Assembly: GCF_003075095.1 (NCBI RefSeq)
Contig: NZ_QCZF01000001.1
Coordinates: 830,737 to 894,736 of the forward strand
Source: Blastococcus litoris
GTDB taxonomy: Bacteria > Actinomycetota > Actinomycetes > Mycobacteriales > Geodermatophilaceae
Direction of reading: 5' to 3'
Length of the DNA: 64,000 nt
In this document: in pieces, positions 48,584 to 56,919 of the stretch
How positions within the stretch are numbered: position 1 is the stretch's first letter
Layout: each line of letters starts with the position of its first letter
Notes under the pieces: generated by a model
Seen by the model: only the letters and a program-made list of their open reading frames with translations
The model's database searches: none
Told to the model about the DNA's origin: nothing
Made by a program: the position numbers and the translations under genes

Positions 48584-49201
48584 TCAGGACTCCTTGACGG
48601 CGATCGTCTCGACGACGTTCGCGAGGTGCTCGAACGCGTCGGCCGCCTCCTCCAGCTGGTCGGCGACCTCCTTGAGCTTGAGGATCTCGAGCGCGTCGAA
48701 CTCGCCGCTGTAGAGCCGGGAGAGCAGCCGGCGGTAGAGCTTGTCCGCCTCGTTCTCGATCCGGTTGACCTCGATCCAGTAGTCGGAGAGGTCCTTGAGC
48801 GTGCGCAGCCGCGGCATGGCCTCGGCGGTCGTCTGCGCACAGCGCTGCAGCAGGGCGACCTGCTGGCTCATCTCGGCCGGGAGGGTGCCCAGACCGGTGA
48901 GGATGACCAGGTCGGCGGCGGCCTCGACGAAGTCCATGACGTCGTCGAGGTTGCTGGCCAGGTTGTAGATGTCCTCGCGGTCGAACGGCGTCACGAAGCT
49001 GGTGTTGAGCTGCCGGAAGATCGCGTGCGTCGTCTGGTCCCCGGCGTGCTCGAGGTCGCGCAGCTTGTCCGCCAGCTCGCTGCGGCGCGCGTGGTCGTGG
49101 ATGAACTCACTGAGGACGTCGGTGGCCGCCACGAGGTTCTCCGCGGAGGCGGTGAACAGCGGGTAGAAGCTCGAGTCCTTGGGGGTGAGGCTGAAGGGCA
49201 C
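48584..49201 (-). CDS. DUF47 family PhoU-like Pit accessory protein
   Basis: 205 residues, all-helical, with FYPLFTASAENLVAATDVLSEFI at the start, LRDLEHAGDQTTHAIFRQLNTSFVTPFDREDIYNLASNLDDVMDFVEAAADL in the centre (E/D-rich metal-binding helices) and IEVNRIENEADKLYRRLLSRLY after it. DUF47 proteins resemble PhoU and regulate the adjacent PiT carrier. First gene of the DUF47-PiT unit. Separate from sigC, which ends about 106 nt upstream on the same strand. Confidence 0.92.
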   Translation of the reverse strand: MPFSLTPKDSSFYPLFTASAENLVAATDVLSEFIHDHARRSELADKLRDLEHAGDQTTHAIFRQLNTSFVTPFDREDIYNLASNLDDVMDFVEAAADLVILTGLGTLPAEMSQQVALLQRCAQTTAEAMPRLRTLKDLSDYWIEVNRIENEADKLYRRLLSRLYSGEFDALEILKLKEVADQLEEAADAFEHLANVVETIAVKES

Positions 49202-49307
49202 GCGTCGGCTCCGTATCGGGAGGGGAAACGGCCGGCGTCGTCCACGTGACGACGCATGGCCGGAGGAGAGCTTAGGTGCCGTCGCAGTAGCGGTCGCGGC
49301 GGACGGG

Positions 49308-49871
49308 TCAGGCGTGAGCCGCGTCGCTCTCCGCCGCGTCGTCGTCCACCCGGTCGAGGGAACCGATCAGGTCCGCCCGGGCCCGCGCGACCCGCGAGCG
49401 GATGGTGCCCACCGGGCAGCCGGCCACCTCGGCGGCCTGGGCGTAGGGCAGGCCGAGCAGCTGGGTGAGGACGAACGCCTCGCGGCGGTCGGGGTCGAGG
49501 CGGGCGAGCAGGTCGTCGACCGCCGCGCCCTCGGCGACCGGGTCGCCGCCCCGGGCGGGGGAGAGGTCCTCGAGGTCGCCGGCGTCGCGGACGAGGGTCA
49601 GGCGCCGCCGGCGGCGGGAGCGGACCGCATCGGCGCACACCCGCCGGGCGATGGCCAGCAGCCAGGTGCGGACCGACGAGCGGTTCTCGAAGCGGTGCAG
49701 CGAGGCGAAGGCCCGCAGGTAGGTCTCCTGCGTGAGGTCGTCGGCGTTCTGGCCGTCACCGAGGGCCGCGCACAGCCGCCACACGTCGGACTGGGTGGCG
49801 CGCACGAGCGCCGCCGCCGCGAGGGGGTCGCCCTCGGCCGCGTCGGCCGTGATGCGTTCCAGGTCGTCCAT
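49308..49871 (-). CDS. sigC: ECF RNA polymerase sigma factor, SigC-like
   Basis: 187 residues from ATG 49871. Region 2: [55 protein letters not shown], read in parts; region 4: [39 protein letters not shown]. These blocks closely parallel M. tuberculosis SigC ([50 protein letters not shown]). It directs RNA polymerase to GGGAAC-type promoters. Divergent, 96 nt away, is a zf-HC2 membrane gene with such a promoter, leading a copper operon, so the sigma factor and its probable anti-sigma/target are neighbours. Confidence 0.88.
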   Translation of the reverse strand: [187 protein letters not shown]

Positions 49872-49931
49872 GTCCCGATCTTCGTCGCGCGGGGTGCTCC
49901 GGGATGTGCCGCGGAGAACATTCACCCGCCC

Positions 49932-49962
49932 GGGAACCGTACGCGGTCCGGGGACGACCAAT
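49932..49962 (+). promoter_or_regulatory. ECF (SigC-type) promoter of the copper operon
   Basis: -35 GGGAAC (49932-49937), 17-nt spacer, -10 region CGACCAAT (49955-49962), 5 nt, ATG 49968. Matches the MauE-DsbA promoter at 39431-39461 in every element. Confidence 0.7.
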
Positions 49963-49967
49963 GGGGC

Positions 49968-50612
49968 ATGACGTGCTCTTCCTACCGTGAGGCCATCTCC
50001 GCCCGCCTCGACGGTGAAGCGCTCGGGATGCCGTCCCGCGAGCTCGATGACCACCTCACCAGCTGCCCCGGGTGCGCGGGCTGGGCGGGTGAGGCAGCCG
50101 TGGTCACCCGCCGCGCCCGCCTGGCCGCGGCGCCCGCCGTGCCGGACCTGACCGCCGCGGTGCTCGGTGCCCTGCCCCGCGAGCTGCCCGGCGTCGCCGC
50201 GGCGGCCCGTACGCGCCTGGCCGACTCCGCCCTCCGGCTGGCGCTGCTGGCCGTGGGGGTGGCCCAGGCGGCCTTCGTCCTGCCGGTCCTGCTGACCGGT
50301 GCCGGCGCCATGAGCGCTCCCGTGCACATGGCCCACGAGACCGGGGCGTGGAACCTCGCCGTGGCGGCGGCGTTCCTGGCCGTGGCGGCGGCTCCCCGCC
50401 TGGCCGCCGGAGCGCTCCCGGTCCTGCTCTCCTTCACCGCACTGCTCCTGCCCGTGACCCTCGCCGACCTCGGTGCCGGGCACGTGCACGTCGAGCGGGC
50501 CGTGGCCCACCTCCTGCTCCTGGCCGGTGTCTTCCTCGTCTGCACCGTGGCCTGGCGTGGGCGCCGCCGGCGCACCGTGCGCGCGCTCGCCGGCCGGCAG
50601 GTCGCGGCGTGA
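49968..50612 (+). CDS. zf-HC2 domain membrane protein, probable anti-sigma factor
   Basis: 214 residues from ATG 49968. The N terminus is an anti-sigma zinc-binding domain (ZAS): Cys3, then HLTSCPGC giving His-x3-Cys-x2-Cys near residues 30-37, in the context ISARLDGEALGMPSRELDDHLTSCPGC (in parts). About five to six TM segments follow. Divergent from sigC and first in the copper operon with an ECF promoter. It probably binds SigC and releases it on a copper- or redox-related signal; that link is inferred from position and the ZAS motif. Confidence 0.82.
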   Translation: MTCSSYREAISARLDGEALGMPSRELDDHLTSCPGCAGWAGEAAVVTRRARLAAAPAVPDLTAAVLGALPRELPGVAAAARTRLADSALRLALLAVGVAQAAFVLPVLLTGAGAMSAPVHMAHETGAWNLAVAAAFLAVAAAPRLAAGALPVLLSFTALLLPVTLADLGAGHVHVERAVAHLLLLAGVFLVCTVAWRGRRRRTVRALAGRQVAA

Positions 50613-52411
50613 GGCGCTCCTGGCTCGTCGTCGTCGCGCTGCTGGCCGGCTGGCTCGCCGGCGGCGTGGTGACCGCACTGCCCGCCGCCGCGCACGCGAC
50701 CCTCGTGTCGACCGACCCGGGGGAGGGCGCCCGCGTGGAGTCGGTCCCCGCCGAGGTCACCCTCGAGTTCAGCGAGGGGGTCTCGTTGGGCGCCGGGTAC
50801 GCGCGGGTGCTCGGCGCCGACGGCGAACGGGTGGACACCGGTGCCGCCGCGGTCGAGGGCCGGGTGCTGACCATCCCGCTGCGAGACGGCCTGCCCGACG
50901 ACGGCTACCTGGTCACCTACCGGGTCGTCTCGGCCGACTCGCACCCGATCTCCGGCGCCTACTCCTTCGTCGTGGGCGACGGCGAGCTGGTGCCGACCGC
51001 CGGGGCGGGCGCCGACGACCCCACCGATCCCGTCGTCGCCGCCGCGCTGCCGATCAGCCGCTGGGTCGGTTTCGCGGGACTCGCCCTGGCGGTCGGGGTG
51101 CCCGTGCTCGCGCTCTGCTGCTGGCCGGGCGGGTGGAGCTCGGACCGGCTGCGCCGCCTGGCGACGTGGGGGGCGGTCGCGGTGGCCGGCTCGGCGCTGC
51201 TGTCGTTCCTCCTGCAGGGCCCGTACGCGGCGGCTGCCGGTGTGGGCTCGGCGTTCGATCCGTCGCTCCTCTCGGCGACGCTCGAGTCCGAGGCCGGCTG
51301 GACGCTGCTGGCGCGGGCCGTGCTGGCCGTCGGCCTCGCGCTGGTGCTGCGCCCGGTGTGGCGCCGCGGCCGCCCGCCGTCGACCGCGCTCACGGCGGTC
51401 GCGGGGGTGCTCGCCCTCGGTCTGGTGGTCGCCACGGCGGCGATCGGGCACCCGGTGGCCGGGCCCTGGCCGGGCCTGGCGGTGGTCGTGGCGTCCGTGC
51501 ACGCCGCGGGCATGGCCGTGTGGCTGGGCGGCCTGGCCGGGCTGCTCGCCGTCGTGCTGCGGCCCACGACCTCCGGCGAGGACCTGGCCTTGGTGCTCAC
51601 CCCCTGGTCGCGGCTGGCGTTCGGCGCCGTCGCCGCCCTGGTGGTGACCGGAACGGTGCAGGCCGTCCGCGAGGTGGAGTCGCCGACCGCGCTGTTCGCC
51701 ACGACCTACGGCTGGGTGCTGGTCGCCAAGCTCGTGCTGGTCGCGGTGCTGCTGGCCGCCGCGGGCGTCTCCCGGGTGTGGGTGCAGCAGCGCCTGGGCG
51801 TCCGGCACCCGCGGCCGGGTGGGCGCCGGACGCTGACCGCGCACGCCTTCGCCGCCGTCGGGGGCGGCGGCCCGACGGCGGCCGAGCCGGCCGTCGAGGA
51901 GCCGGCCGTCGAGGAGGTCGCGGACCTGCGCGGCCGGCTGCAGTCCGAGTCGGCCGTCGAGCACATCCCCGCCCTGCGGCGGTCGGTGCTCGTGGAGTTC
52001 GCGATCGCCGCCGTGGTGCTGGCCCTCTCCGCCGTTCTCGTCGGCACGCCGCCGGCACGGTCCGCCGTCGCCGAGCCGGTCGACGTCCTGCTCCCCCTGC
52101 AGGCCAGCAGCGGCCCGTCGGGCAGCGTCCAGCTCTCCGTCGACCCGGCCCGGCCGGGGCCCAACACCCTGCACGTCTACCTCTTCGACGACGAGGGGCG
52201 GCCCACCCAGCCGGCCGGGATCACGGTGAGCCTCAGGGAGCCGTCCCAGGAGATCGGCCCGCTGGACGTCGAGCTCGCCGCCGCCGGGCCGGGCCACTAC
52301 GTCAGCGACGGGATGGACATCCCCGGCGCCGGCACCTGGACGCTCGCCGTCAGCGTCCGGCTCGACGAGTTCACCGCCACGACCGCCCGTACCGAGTTCC
52401 CGGTCCGCTGA
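50609..52411 (+). CDS. CopC-CopD fusion copper resistance/uptake protein
   Basis: 600 residues from GTG 50609 (GTGA overlap). Signal peptide ending AAA-HATLVSTDPGEG, so a mature N-terminal His as in CopC; the second copper His is in SADSHPISGAYSF. After the CopC beta-sandwich (to about residue 125) come eight TM helices of a CopD domain (ISRWVGFAGLALAVGVPVLALCCW onward), and a C-terminal extracytoplasmic beta domain (about 475-600, YtkA-like). YcnJ-type proteins of this layout import copper in Bacillus. Central gene of the operon with YcnI and Sco1. Confidence 0.9.
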   Translation: MRRSWLVVVALLAGWLAGGVVTALPAAAHATLVSTDPGEGARVESVPAEVTLEFSEGVSLGAGYARVLGADGERVDTGAAAVEGRVLTIPLRDGLPDDGYLVTYRVVSADSHPISGAYSFVVGDGELVPTAGAGADDPTDPVVAAALPISRWVGFAGLALAVGVPVLALCCWPGGWSSDRLRRLATWGAVAVAGSALLSFLLQGPYAAAAGVGSAFDPSLLSATLESEAGWTLLARAVLAVGLALVLRPVWRRGRPPSTALTAVAGVLALGLVVATAAIGHPVAGPWPGLAVVVASVHAAGMAVWLGGLAGLLAVVLRPTTSGEDLALVLTPWSRLAFGAVAALVVTGTVQAVREVESPTALFATTYGWVLVAKLVLVAVLLAAAGVSRVWVQQRLGVRHPRPGGRRTLTAHAFAAVGGGGPTAAEPAVEEPAVEEVADLRGRLQSESAVEHIPALRRSVLVEFAIAAVVLALSAVLVGTPPARSAVAEPVDVLLPLQASSGPSGSVQLSVDPARPGPNTLHVYLFDDEGRPTQPAGITVSLREPSQEIGPLDVELAAAGPGHYVSDGMDIPGAGTWTLAVSVRLDEFTATTARTEFPVR

Positions 52412-52461
52412 CCCGTACCTGCGGCGCCGGACCACCCAGACCCCCGATGAACAGGAGATCC

Positions 52462-53205
52462 ATGTCCCCGCGTGCGGCCACCCGGCCCCGTCCCCTCGCC
52501 CGCGCCGTCGTCGTCCTGACGGCGCTCCTCACCGCACTCGCCGCCTCGGTCGTCGTGGCGTCGGGGGCCTCGGCCCACGTCACCGTGGCCAGCCAGGACG
52601 CCGCCCCCGGCGGGTACGGGAAGATCACCTTCCGCGTGCCGAACGAGAGCGACACCGCCAGCACCGTCGGACTGCGCATCCAGATCCCGGAGGACGCCGC
52701 GCTGGCCTCCCTGCGCACCCAGCCGATGCCCGGCTGGACGGCGACCCTGACCACCGCCGACCTCGACGAGCCCCTCGACAACCACGGGCAGGAGATCAGC
52801 TCCTACGTCTCGGTCGTGGAGTTCCGCGCCGACGAGGGCGCCGGCATCGGGCCGGGGCAGTTCCAGGAGTTCGCGCTGTCCGGCGGTCCGTTCCCGGACG
52901 CCGACCAGCTGTCCTTCCCGGTCGTCCAGCTCTACAGCGACGGCAGCGAGGCGGCCTGGATCGAGCCGACCGTGGACGGCCAGGAGGAGCCGGAGAGCCC
53001 GGCGCCCGTGCTCAGCCTCACCTCGGCCGCGTCGGGCGAGACCGCCGACGCCCCAGCCACGACAGAGGAGGACCACGATCACGCGGCCGCCGTCGAGGAG
53101 TCCCCGGGGGCGCTCGCGCTCTTCCTCGCCATCCTGGCGCTGCTGACCGGCATCGCCGGTGTCGTCCTCGGCTGGCGGGCGACGCGTCGTACCGTGTCCT
53201 CGTGA
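52462..53205 (+). CDS. YcnI/DUF1775 copper-binding protein
   Basis: 247 residues from ATG 52462 (SD AGGAG, 6 nt before). Signal peptide ending ASA-HVTVASQDAAPGGYGKITFRVPNES: the mature N-terminal His and the Trp in MPGWTATL are the copper-site residues known in YcnI. The DUF1775 domain spans about 38-165, a His/Glu/Asp-rich linker (EEDHDHAAA) follows, then a C-terminal TM anchor (ALFLAILALLTGIAGVVLGW). Probably passes Cu(II) to the CopC-CopD protein. Overlaps the next gene by 4 nt. Confidence 0.92.
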   Translation: MSPRAATRPRPLARAVVVLTALLTALAASVVVASGASAHVTVASQDAAPGGYGKITFRVPNESDTASTVGLRIQIPEDAALASLRTQPMPGWTATLTTADLDEPLDNHGQEISSYVSVVEFRADEGAGIGPGQFQEFALSGGPFPDADQLSFPVVQLYSDGSEAAWIEPTVDGQEEPESPAPVLSLTSAASGETADAPATTEEDHDHAAAVEESPGALALFLAILALLTGIAGVVLGWRATRRTVSS

Positions 53206-53882
53206 GCTCCGCCCTCGGCGGCCGCCTGCGTCCCGCGCTGACGGCCCTGTCCCTGGCCGCCGTCGTCCTCCTCAGCGGCTGCGGTGACGAGGCGACCGCC
53301 GGGGACGGACCGCACGCCGGCGGGCACGAGCACTCCGACGCCCCGGCCGCGGTGGAGGGGCCCGACGACGTGTACGCCGGGCTGGACCTCGCCGAGCCCT
53401 ACCGGCGGCCGCAGTTCACGCTGACCGACACGACCGGGGCGCCGTTCGACTTCACTGCCCTCACCGCGGGCAAGCCGACGCTGCTGTTCTTCGGCTACAC
53501 CAACTGCCCCGACGTCTGCCCGACCACGATGGCCGACGTCGCGGTCGCCCTGCGCGGCCTGGACGCGGCAACGCTCCAGGACCTGCAGGTCGTCTTCGTC
53601 ACCACCGATCCCGCGACCGACACCCCCGAGGTCCTGGGGGAGTACCTCGACCGCTTCGACGCCGACCTGCCCGTCGCCTTCACCGGGCTGACCGGCGACC
53701 AGGAGGCGATCGACCAGGCGCAGCTGTCCACCGGCGTGCCGCTGGCCGAGGACCAGGGCCGGCTGCACTCCTCGCTGCTGCTGCTGTACGGCGCCGACGA
53801 CGAGGCCCACGTCGCCTTCGACGCCGGCAACACCTCGCGCGATATCGCCACCGACCTGCGACTGGTCGCGGAGGGGACGTGA
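53202..53882 (+). CDS. SCO1/SenC family copper chaperone lipoprotein
   Basis: 226 residues from GTG 53202. Lipobox LLSGC with lipidated Cys27. His-rich patch PHAGGHEHSD after it. Thioredoxin-like fold with the copper CxxxC at Cys102 and Cys106 (GYTNCPDVCPTTM) and the third ligand His189 (GRLHSSLLLLYG). Sco proteins deliver copper to the CuA site of cytochrome oxidase or act in thiol chemistry outside the membrane. Coupled on both sides by GTGA overlaps. Confidence 0.93.
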   Translation: MSSALGGRLRPALTALSLAAVVLLSGCGDEATAGDGPHAGGHEHSDAPAAVEGPDDVYAGLDLAEPYRRPQFTLTDTTGAPFDFTALTAGKPTLLFFGYTNCPDVCPTTMADVAVALRGLDAATLQDLQVVFVTTDPATDTPEVLGEYLDRFDADLPVAFTGLTGDQEAIDQAQLSTGVPLAEDQGRLHSSLLLLYGADDEAHVAFDAGNTSRDIATDLRLVAEGT

Positions 53883-54946
53883 GCCGGGTCGCGGCCCGGC
53901 TGCTCGTCGTCCTCGCGGGCCTGCTCGCGGCCCTCGCGGTGGCGGGCCCGGCCGCGGCGCACGTCGGGGGCGGGGCCGCCGGCAGCAACTACGACGCCCG
54001 GGTGCTGGCGGTGACGCCGGAGGTCCCCGGACTCACCGTGCGCGTGCTGCAGTTCGGGGACGAGCTGGAGCTGGTCAACGAGACTGGCAGCGAGGTCGCC
54101 GTCCCTGGTTACGACGGCGAGCCCTACCTGCGGATCGGGCCGGACGGCGTCTGGCGCAACGCCAACAGCCCGGCGACCTACATCAATCTCGACCGGTATG
54201 CCCAGGTCGACCTGCCGGACAACGCCGAGCGCGGGGCGGAGCCCGACTGGGTGCAGGTCTCCACCGAGCCGTCCTACGCGTGGCACGACCACCGCACGCA
54301 CTGGATGAGCGCGAACGTGCTCCCGCCGGCGGTCGCGGCCGACCCCTCCGAGGCGCACACGGTCTTCGAGTGGACCGTGCCGCTGGAGCACGACGGCACC
54401 GACATCCAGGTCGCCGGAGAGCTGACCTGGACGCCGCCGCCCTCGCCCTGGCTGGTCTGGCCCGCCTACGCCGCGCTGGCGCTGCTGGCGGTCGCGGCCG
54501 GCCTGCTGGTCCGGGGCCCGCGTCCGCTGGGCGCGCTGCTGCTGGTGGGGGCCGGCGCCGGGCTCTGGCACGCGGCCGCCACGCCCGAGCCGCCGGTCAG
54601 CATCTCCTCGCACGCCGGCGCGATCGTCTCGGCGCTGCTGCCCGCGCTCACCGCCGTGCTGGTCGGCGTGCTGGGCTTCCGCGCCTCCCGGCGCGGGCGG
54701 GGCGCGATGACCGGGCTGTTCGCTGTCGTCCTGGGCTGGCTGATGCTGGTGCAGGGGCTGCCCGACCTCGACGTGCTGTGGACTGCGAACGTGCTGTCGA
54801 ACGGCCCCCAGGTGCTGGCCCGGGTGGCCGTGGCGCTGCTGCTCGCGCTCGGCGCGGGCTTCGTGGTCGGGGGGATCGCGGCGGTCCGCCGCTTCCGGGA
54901 GACCGCGTCGCCGGACGGGCCGGAGCGCCCGGTCCCGGTCGGCTGA
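53879..54946 (+). CDS. Hypothetical membrane protein of the copper operon
   Basis: 355 residues from GTG 53879 (GTGA overlap). Signal peptide ending AAA-HVGGGAAGSNYDARVLAVTP, so again a mature N-terminal His. An extracytoplasmic beta-type domain (about 28-185) contains WHDHRTHWMSANVLPP, a potential metal-binding cluster of His and Met. Five TM segments follow. No named family recognised. Position as last gene of the operon and the His/Met-rich loop suggest copper binding or transfer; unproven. Confidence 0.75.
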   Translation: MSRVAARLLVVLAGLLAALAVAGPAAAHVGGGAAGSNYDARVLAVTPEVPGLTVRVLQFGDELELVNETGSEVAVPGYDGEPYLRIGPDGVWRNANSPATYINLDRYAQVDLPDNAERGAEPDWVQVSTEPSYAWHDHRTHWMSANVLPPAVAADPSEAHTVFEWTVPLEHDGTDIQVAGELTWTPPPSPWLVWPAYAALALLAVAAGLLVRGPRPLGALLLVGAGAGLWHAAATPEPPVSISSHAGAIVSALLPALTAVLVGVLGFRASRRGRGAMTGLFAVVLGWLMLVQGLPDLDVLWTANVLSNGPQVLARVAVALLLALGAGFVVGGIAAVRRFRETASPDGPERPVPVG

Positions 54947-54965
54947 CCGGGACCGGACGCCGAGC

Positions 54966-55802
54966 TCAGCCGACCTCGGCCACCGCGGGGACGTCGTCGA
55001 CCACGTGGTTGAGCGGCCCCGGCAGCAGGCTGTTGGCGCGGTGCAGGTCGGTCTCGAAGTCGACCTCGACCGCGGCGAACTGCGAGATGTCGAGCGGCCG
55101 GAAGCGCAGGCCCCGCTGCTCGATCGCGGTCTCCATGCCGCGCTCGAAGTAGTCCTGCAGGTCGCAGGCGGCCAGGTGCTCGATCAGCGCCGGCTTGTCG
55201 GCGGCCGACACGAAGTTGATGCCCACCGCCTCACCGAGCCCGCCGACCACCGTCTTCGAGAGCTCGCGCACGAACCCGTCGCCGTCCAGGGTGTACTTGA
55301 CCTCCTCGTCGGCCACGGTGTTCGTGTCGACGCAGACGAAGCTCTGGTCCGCCTTCAGCCACGGGAGCGCCAGCTCCAGCACCGCCGGGTCGAAGACGAC
55401 GTCCCCGTTGAGCCAGAGGACGCCGCCCTCGTGCGAGTTGCGCAGACCGCGGAGCAGGCTCTTGGAGGTGTTCGTCGTGGCGAAGTCCGGGTTGTAGGCG
55501 AAGGTCAGGTCCGGCGCCGCCTGCATGATCATCTCGCAGCGGTAGCCCACGACCGCGGTGATCGGCACCTCGGCGCCGAGGACCGCCCGCAGGCCGTCGA
55601 GCTGGCGCTGCAGGATGCTGCGCCCGTCGTGCAGCGGCGTCAGCGGCTTCGGGTGGTCGCGGCCGAGGCGGGTGCCCATGCCGGCCGCGAGGACGACCAC
55701 CTGCAGCGGCGTCTGGGCCGGCTGCAGCCGCGCAGATCGGGAGGTGGACCGCCCACGCAGGACGTTGCTCAGAACTCGGTCAGAGGTCCGCACGGTTCTC
55801 AT
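54966..55802 (-). CDS. Nucleotidyltransferase (NTP_transferase, LicC/GlmU-like)
   Basis: 278 residues from ATG 55802. The signature QVVVLAAGMGTRLGRDHPKPLTPL at about 33-55 is the sugar-1-P/choline-P nucleotidyltransferase loop; VLWLNGDVVFD provides the metal Asp, and the end DISQFAAVEVDFETDLHRAN resembles the LicC/phosphocholine cytidylyltransferase group. Predicted to make an NDP- (likely CDP-) derivative. Last gene of a four-gene operon, overlapping the glycerophosphotransferase gene by 23 nt. The first 30 residues are poorly conserved and the true start could be a later GTG. Confidence 0.85.
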   Translation of the reverse strand: MRTVRTSDRVLSNVLRGRSTSRSARLQPAQTPLQVVVLAAGMGTRLGRDHPKPLTPLHDGRSILQRQLDGLRAVLGAEVPITAVVGYRCEMIMQAAPDLTFAYNPDFATTNTSKSLLRGLRNSHEGGVLWLNGDVVFDPAVLELALPWLKADQSFVCVDTNTVADEEVKYTLDGDGFVRELSKTVVGGLGEAVGINFVSAADKPALIEHLAACDLQDYFERGMETAIEQRGLRFRPLDISQFAAVEVDFETDLHRANSLLPGPLNHVVDDVPAVAEVG

Positions 55803-56919
55803 CTCCCTCGGTTGTCCAGCCGGCGCCCCGTGCGCCGGGCGGGAAGAGCAGGTCGAGCACGCGCTGGGTCGCAGCGCCGTCCTCGAGGTGGGTGAACTCC
55901 TGGCGGAACCGGGCGTACCGGTCCGCCGTCCGTGTCGCGATGGAGTCGATGTCGGCGATCGCCGCCACGAGCTCCTCGCTGGTGTGCAGCAGCGGCGTCG
56001 GCGCGGCCTCGGCCAGGTCGAAGTAGAAGCCGCGCAGCTCGTCCCGGAAGTAGTCCAGGTCGTAGGTGAAGAAGAGCAGCGGCTTGCCGGTGATGGCGAA
56101 GTCGAACATGGTCGACGAGTAGTCGGTGACCATCAGGTCGGCGGCCAGGTAGAGGTCGCGGATGTCGGGGTGGCTGCACACGTCGCGCACGGCCGACCCC
56201 TCGGTGATGTCCAGCCGGTCCATGACCATGTTGTGCAGCCGCAGGAGCAGCACGTGGTCGTCGCCGAGGCGCTTGCCGAAGTCGTCGAGATCGATGGCGA
56301 ACTCGAAGTCCTGCGGCCCGGTCTTGTTGAACACCAGGTCGTCGCGCCAGGTCGGGGTGTAGAGGACGACCTTCTGGTCGTCCCCGATGCCCAGGTCGGC
56401 GCGGACCGCGGCGCGCACCTCACCGGCCTGCGAGGAGCTCAGCAGGTCGTTGCGCGGGAGCCCCGTCTCGTGGATCGGCCCGGTGAAGCCGAACGCCTTG
56501 CGCAGGCGCTCGGTGGACACCGCGTTGGGGGAGAGCAGCAGGTCCCAGCGGGCGATGTCCTGCTCCAGGTAGGACAGCCGGCCCTCGGGCGCCCACAGCA
56601 CGTCGTTGTGGATGCGCTTGAGCATCGTGCCGTGCCAGGTCTGCAGGTACGTCGTCCCCGGGCGCTTGTCCCAGTCCAGCGGGATGTGGTCGTTGGAGAC
56701 GACGACGTCGGCGGCCTCGAGCGCCGCGATGCACTCCGGGCTCCCGAACTCGACGGTCGTGACGTCGGCCGGGAAGGTGCCCCTCAGGTGGGGCGCGGCC
56801 AGCCAGGTGTGCGCGGCGCCGGCGGCCGGGCCGTCGGACCCCTGGGCGAGCAGCGCCTCGTAGATCGCCCGCGGGCTGTCGGAGAAGTGCCCGCGGAACG
56901 CGCTGTAGACGATGTTCAC
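55780..56919 (-). CDS. CDP-glycerol glycerophosphotransferase family protein (teichoic-acid-type)
   Basis: 379 residues from GTG 56919. Hallmarks of Glyphos_transf: TWHGTMLKRIHND near 105, VLYTPTWRDD near 195, HPDIRDLYLAADLMVTDYSSTMFDFAITGKPLLFFTYDLDYF near 270-315 (in parts). The catalytic His is in TWHG. Transfers a polyol-phosphate from its CDP form to an acceptor or growing polymer at the cytoplasmic membrane face. No N-terminal glycosyltransferase module. GTGA overlap with the HAD gene upstream. Confidence 0.9.
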   Translation of the reverse strand: MNIVYSAFRGHFSDSPRAIYEALLAQGSDGPAAGAAHTWLAAPHLRGTFPADVTTVEFGSPECIAALEAADVVVSNDHIPLDWDKRPGTTYLQTWHGTMLKRIHNDVLWAPEGRLSYLEQDIARWDLLLSPNAVSTERLRKAFGFTGPIHETGLPRNDLLSSSQAGEVRAAVRADLGIGDDQKVVLYTPTWRDDLVFNKTGPQDFEFAIDLDDFGKRLGDDHVLLLRLHNMVMDRLDITEGSAVRDVCSHPDIRDLYLAADLMVTDYSSTMFDFAITGKPLLFFTYDLDYFRDELRGFYFDLAEAAPTPLLHTSEELVAAIADIDSIATRTADRYARFRQEFTHLEDGAATQRVLDLLFPPGARGAGWTTEGDENRADL

